The position numbers and the translations under genes were made by a program. The notes below the pieces were generated by a model. It made no database searches. It saw only the letters and a program-made list of their open reading frames with translations, and had not been told where the DNA came from. From assembly GCA_036346225.1 (NCBI GenBank), contig JARFIW010000003.1:1792501-1856500 (forward strand): DNA of 64,000 nt, in the 5' to 3' direction. Positions within the stretch are counted from its first letter, which is position 1. Every line of letters starts with the position of its first letter. This stretch comes from Platerodrilus igneus. Taxonomy: Eukaryota > Arthropoda > Insecta > Coleoptera > Lycidae. Of the stretch, positions 59,795 to 64,000 are shown one piece after another.

Positions 59795-60405
59795 AATTCA
59801 AGCTAACGAATAATTGTGTCCGAAAAACAATCGCATATATGTGATGCAAGACTTGTGAAAAACTGGGATGATAGATATGAAACCGAAGCTAGGATATCTA
59901 ATCCTTTATTCAAAAGTGTTACAATCTTCGATGAAAATCTTGCGGCAGTGGAACTGCATAAACCCGAAATATATTTTAAGAAGCCCTTATATTTTGGCAT
60001 GCCCATTCCCGATTACAATTTCCAATATATGAAGACTGCTTTTGGAGATGGGTGTCATATTCTCTACACCGACACTGATAGTTAATCCACAAAATTATAA
60101 ATCACAATTCTAACAAATTAATGAGGCAACATTTTGATACATCGTACTAACTTTCCCACATTATTTATGGAACTTCCCTGCTTAACAAAAAACCAATAGT
60201 TTGATGAAGGATAAAAATAATGTGCGATTTATGACAGACTTAATTGGATTACGATATAGGACGTATGTGACGAGCATGTTAAATACATCTGCAGTAGAAG
60301 AAGTTCAACACTTGGAAGAAGAGCTCCACGACTTCGATGTTACCAAGAAGATAAAAGGAATTAAAAGATCAGCAATAGGAAATACAGTTACCTTTGGTGA
60401 TTAAG
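59795..60405 (+). pseudogene. DNA polymerase B C-terminal part, plus strand (PolB locus 3b)
   Basis: Begins abruptly at a motif B remnant (the AAGCTAACGAATAATTGTGT stretch, about 59799), then LVKNWDDRYETEA, FDENLAAVELHKP, KPLYFGMPI, and GDGCHILYTDTDS with the motif C Asp pair intact at about 60060-60081, immediately followed by TAG. After frameshifts come MKDKNNVRFMTDLIGLRY and KKIKGIKRSAIGNTVTF. DNA similarity to the complement of 58690-59300 is extensive. This copy starts within a few bases of where the minus copy starts, forming a head-to-head junction. Confidence 0.82.
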
Positions 60406-60412
60406 TCGGCTG

Positions 60413-61670
60413 CCTAGAAGACTTTATATTTTATATGTATTTGCATGTATTATATTATTTTGGGGCTTGAATTGTTTTTCTGACGTTCTGCCGTCATTTT
60501 TGGTGGCAGCATTTTAATAGGAAGGAAGAATGTACTAAAGAAGATTGTAATTATAATATAAATCAGTTAGGGCATGATAGGGAAAGCTAGGGACGGATTT
60601 AGGCTAAATTACTTAGACCAGGGAGAACGAACTTGTAAATATATAGAGCAGGCAAAATAGCTGGATTCACTATTAAAATATTTGTCGAATGATTAAAAAT
60701 TTGAATCCATTTTTAATTAGTTAGCTGGATTTGGATAGTTTTAAGTCGACCCTTCAGGTCGCACCGGTAAACAGAGCCGGCGACTGCTACCCGGTATTAC
60801 GGATCCCTCCTGTTTTACTTTTGAATGTGTCTTGTTGATCAGACACACTCCAAAATCAACGCTAGGGATACCTTTATTCAAACCCTATTTTTAGTTTTCG
60901 TTTCAGGTTATTAGATTTTTATTTAGGATGGATTAATTTTGAAGTTAGGTTTAATTTAAGGCACGTTATATTTTCGCGTTTAAACCCAATGTAGTACCTT
61001 CGGGTGGAGCATTGGGGACGTGGCCGCAAGTATAGCAGCCCTTATTCAAATTATTATGTCTAGAAGACTTGTGACTTGATTTGTTTTGTTTGACATTCTG
61101 CCGCCTATTTTTGATTGCAGCATTTATAGGAAGGAATATTGTAATTATAATATAAATCAGTTAGACAATGATAGGAAAAGCTAGGGATAGATTTAGGTTG
61201 AAAATAAATAAATTACTCAGACCAGGGAGAACGACTTGTAAATTTATAGAGCAAGAACAAATAGCTGGATTCACTATTGACATATTTAACACTTGCTTAG
61301 AAAATTTAATCCATTTTTAATATTAGTTACCTAGATTTGGATAGTTTTAAGACGACCCTTTAGGTCGCACCGGTAAGCAGAGCTGGCAGCTGCTGCCCGG
61401 TATTACGGATTCTTCTCCGTTCATTTTTGTTTGTGTATTGTTGATCGGACACACTCCAAAATCAACGCTGCAAATGCCATTATTTAAACTCCAATTTTAG
61501 TTTTAGTTTCAGTTTGCGGATTTTTATTTAGGATCGATCAATTTTGAAGTTAGATTTAATTTGAAGCACGTTTAATTTCGGGTTTAAACCAAATATAGTA
61601 CCTTGGAGTGGAGCATTGAGGACGTGGCCGCAAGCATAGCGGCCCTTAATTAAATTATAAGACGAAGGAT
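60413..61670. repeat. Two tandem units of about 0.6 kb
   Basis: 60413-61045 and 61056-61670 align along their whole length: TGTAATTATAATATAAATCA, CCAGGGAGAACGA, GTCGCACCGGTAA, CCGGTATTACGGAT, GACACACTCCAAAATCAACG, and the ending GGACGTGGCCGCAAG. Each unit contains the SINE 3' hairpin block (TAGTACCTT...GGAGCATTG) near its end. No coding sequence is recognised. Confidence 0.8.
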
Positions 61671-61779
61671 GCATCTATAAGCCAGAGCCATCCAGTCGCC
61701 CAAGCACCATGTCAACACTATCGCTCAGGAGAAGCTTGTTCTAAATCCGCACACTGACAAACGTCACTTTATTTCTAGG

Positions 61780-62995
61780 CCATATTGAACGTTGGCGATT
61801 GGACATTACCCGATTATAGAAGCTTGGGGGAATTCCAGATCAACCACGTCGCCACTTCATTCAATAACCAAAAGGAAATTATGAATATAAAAGTTCGGAA
61901 AGGTGCAAACATTGAAACAGACCACTACCTAACAACACTAAAAATGAAATTTATTCCTCAAAGAAGCCAATTAACAATAATTCTAAAATACAGAGGATGA
62001 ACACAGAAATATTAAATCTAAAAAGACGAAAATTCCACGAAAAACTGAACATTGAAGCAGAAGAATGGGATGAAATCAAAACAAAAGTAGTCATGACACC
62101 AATGGGGATAGCTCCACTCCGGAGGCAGAGAAAACACAGGTGGTGGAATGAACAGGAAGCCCTTGAACTTAAGATTAAGACTTGGAAATGATGGCGCTCA
62201 ACCAAAAATGACAATGACTATATTTTATTCAAAGAACAGAGATCACAAACTGCAAAAACAACAAGAACAAGCAAGAGAAATTTTGACAAGATCCAATTAC
62301 AACAACTACATGAAGACTTTAAAAAGAACAACACAAGAACATTCTGTAAAACCTTTAAACAGAATCTTCAAGGATACCAATCACCAAACCTATGTTTCAC
62401 AAACGAAGAAGAAAAATAGCCCTAACCTAACCAAGGAAACTGTAAAGTACTGGCAACATACTTCAAAAAACTATTAAACTGTGAAGAACCAAAACAAAAT
62501 TTCTAAAACGAAATCCAAATTATAAATTTGAAAACTCCAGACCACCAGGCGGAAAATGGAAACTGAGAAGCAATAAGGAGATTTATTCAAAAACATAGAA
62601 AATAACAGACACAATGAGAAAGAGAAGAGTGATATCTTACGGTCACATTAAAAGAATGAATGATGGAAGATTAACAAAGAGACTATTCAATTACTTCGAC
62701 AGAAACCCTAAGACACATATGACATGGATCAAGGAAATCAGAAAAGACATGGAAGAAATGAAAATAGATAGAAAAGAGGTAGAACAAAGAGAAAAACTCA
62801 GAGTAAAAGTAAGAGGGTTCAAAGGTTTCCAAGAAAAGGAAAAAAGGAGGCGGGAGCAAAATGGACAGAAGAAAGAAAGAAACAACACGGAGGAAAAATG
62901 AAAGAATACTGGAAGAGAAGAAAGAGGGGAGAAAGATAATCATCATAAGTTATTTCACGTGGCCCATAGTTGGCCAAAATCGAAAGAAGAAGAAT
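61780..62995 (+). mobile_element. LINE fragment with internal deletion, different family
   Basis: From about 61785 the frames give the end of an endonuclease domain (SLGEFQINHVATS, RKGANIETDHYLTTLKMKF, the Asp-His pair being typical), then a linker (ILNLKRRKFHEKLN, NTRTFCKTFKQNLQGY) up to a YFKKLLNC block near 62455. Then the sequence jumps to an ORF2 C-terminus (62614-62901). The reverse transcriptase core is missing. Confidence 0.75.
62614..62901 (+). pseudogene. LINE ORF2 C-terminus
   Basis: 95 codons with ISYGHIKRMNDGRLTKRLFN, THMTWIKEIRKDMEE and KVRGFKGFQEKEK, a pattern frequent at the C-terminus of insect LINE ORF2. It ends in a Lys/Arg/Glu-rich tail. About 100 bp after the frame closes comes a GAAAGAAGAAGAATAAA tail. 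Confidence 0.65.
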
Positions 62996-64000
62996 AAATT
63001 TTTAATATCCTCCGCAATTTCTCTATAAATGAATTGGATCTTTACCATAACAGCAATTAATTTTTCTCGTTTTTGATAACTTCCACGTGTGACGCGGATT
63101 TAAAGTTTTGTTATTAGTTGTTTGTCAAAACTTGCAAAATAGAGAATTCACAATCTAGTCCGCAGAAATTGTTTACAAATAATTATTCACTGGGTGAAAA
63201 TATTCATCAAGGAGTAGAAGTTAATGGCATTGGATTTCTAAATGAGGGATATTAATTCCTTTGTTCTGAAACATTTATAGATAACTTAGAGCTAAGTGCT
63301 ATTAGGGAACAATCACAGGGATCAATACATAAAATACTTGCGTGATCAAAGATGTAAACAGCATTAGCCAGTGCGCTATGTCCGCATTGATTTACTTCAT
63401 TACTATGTTGGTTGGTCATCAACCACAACATTATCGTTCATGTCCGTCAGTCGTATATTAGTTTTCTAAACCATTTATCATCCAAACTTTCCTAACAGAA
63501 GCTTGAAATAAAGCTTACAAAAAAAGTATAGTGTGACATTCAGATAGTCTTACGTAATTGTAAATTGCGGTTTTCTTCTGCTTGGAATGGTCGCCAAATC
63601 ATTCCTTGATAAATGATTACATATTGATTTGCGTAGACAAGTTTAATTTGCATTTAACAATTCAATCCAATCAATTTTTTCTCTCACTTTTTGTGTTCAA
63701 ACCGGTATTAAATTACTATGTTTATAGTAAATGCTTGAAAAACTACTAGCTAGCTTCATAAAAAAATATCGACAGCCTTGACTATTGCTTTATAATTGGT
63801 GCTGCAAAACGCTATAGTACTTATCGGTTGGCATGTGCTTCTCTATTGGCGCTTTTTCTATCACCTATTGAATTAAAATAAGATTATTTATAGTGATTTA
63901 TTAACAACTGATATTTCTATACTAAACTACCGTTGTGTTGTAATGCAATAAATTAGACACTGACTGTAAAAGTATTTGCTTTCACTCACTGGACTCGACT
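62996..64000. other. No gene recognised (window end)
   Basis: AT-rich DNA, no feature recognised. Confidence 0.4.

Overview
This is AT-rich eukaryotic DNA, almost certainly arthropod and most likely insect. The pogo-like transposase, mariner-type transposase, EEP/RT LINEs, tRNA-derived SINEs, hammerhead-bearing repeats and PolB-carrying virus-like elements are all familiar from insect genomes. I found no intact host gene. The window is a mosaic of mobile elements and repeats, nearly all of it decayed.

Layout. 1-3.6 kb: the zinc-finger N-terminal part of a protein-primed-type DNA polymerase B (PolB), followed by a decayed piece of a second protein that recurs near 36.5 kb, then small minisatellites. 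7.5-8.1 kb: two tRNA-headed SINE copies. 10.1-14.5 kb: a 4.4-kb foldback structure with inverted arms of about 1.2 kb. 18.9-22.6 kb and 51.0-54.8 kb: two minus-strand copies of one LINE with a repeated 3' module. 22.8-23.9 kb: a mariner-like element with TA duplications. 25.6-27.8 kb: a tRNA-SINE cluster, long TA and hexamer microsatellites, and a 460-bp inverted repeat whose two arms each carry a complete hammerhead ribozyme motif. 28.2-29.1 kb: another foldback and a partial copy of it. 31.3-32.3 kb: a TATA promoter beside a 14-bp palindrome, upstream of an open frame with three PPxY motifs.

33.1-39.2 kb is the most informative part. A pogo-like transposase gene is split near its 3' end by a 4.55-kb element. 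That element has about 175-bp terminal inverted repeats starting with AGTGTG and a degraded 6-bp target duplication. The transposase frame resumes exactly on the far side. Inside the insertion are a 2.2-kb cassette with its own 70-bp inverted repeats and one unrecognised protein of about 650 codons, and then a truncated PolB. Size of the duplication, TIR terminus and PolB point to a Polinton/Maverick-like or adintovirus-like element, here much shorter than usual.

41.1-47.2 kb is a roughly 6-kb degenerate satellite field holding one SINE with clean 16-bp target duplications. 58.5-60.4 kb holds two further PolB C-terminal fragments fused head to head, followed by two roughly 0.6-kb tandem units and a deleted LINE. 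Together these pieces record at least three PolB loci, nested insertions, and repeated generation of inverted structures.
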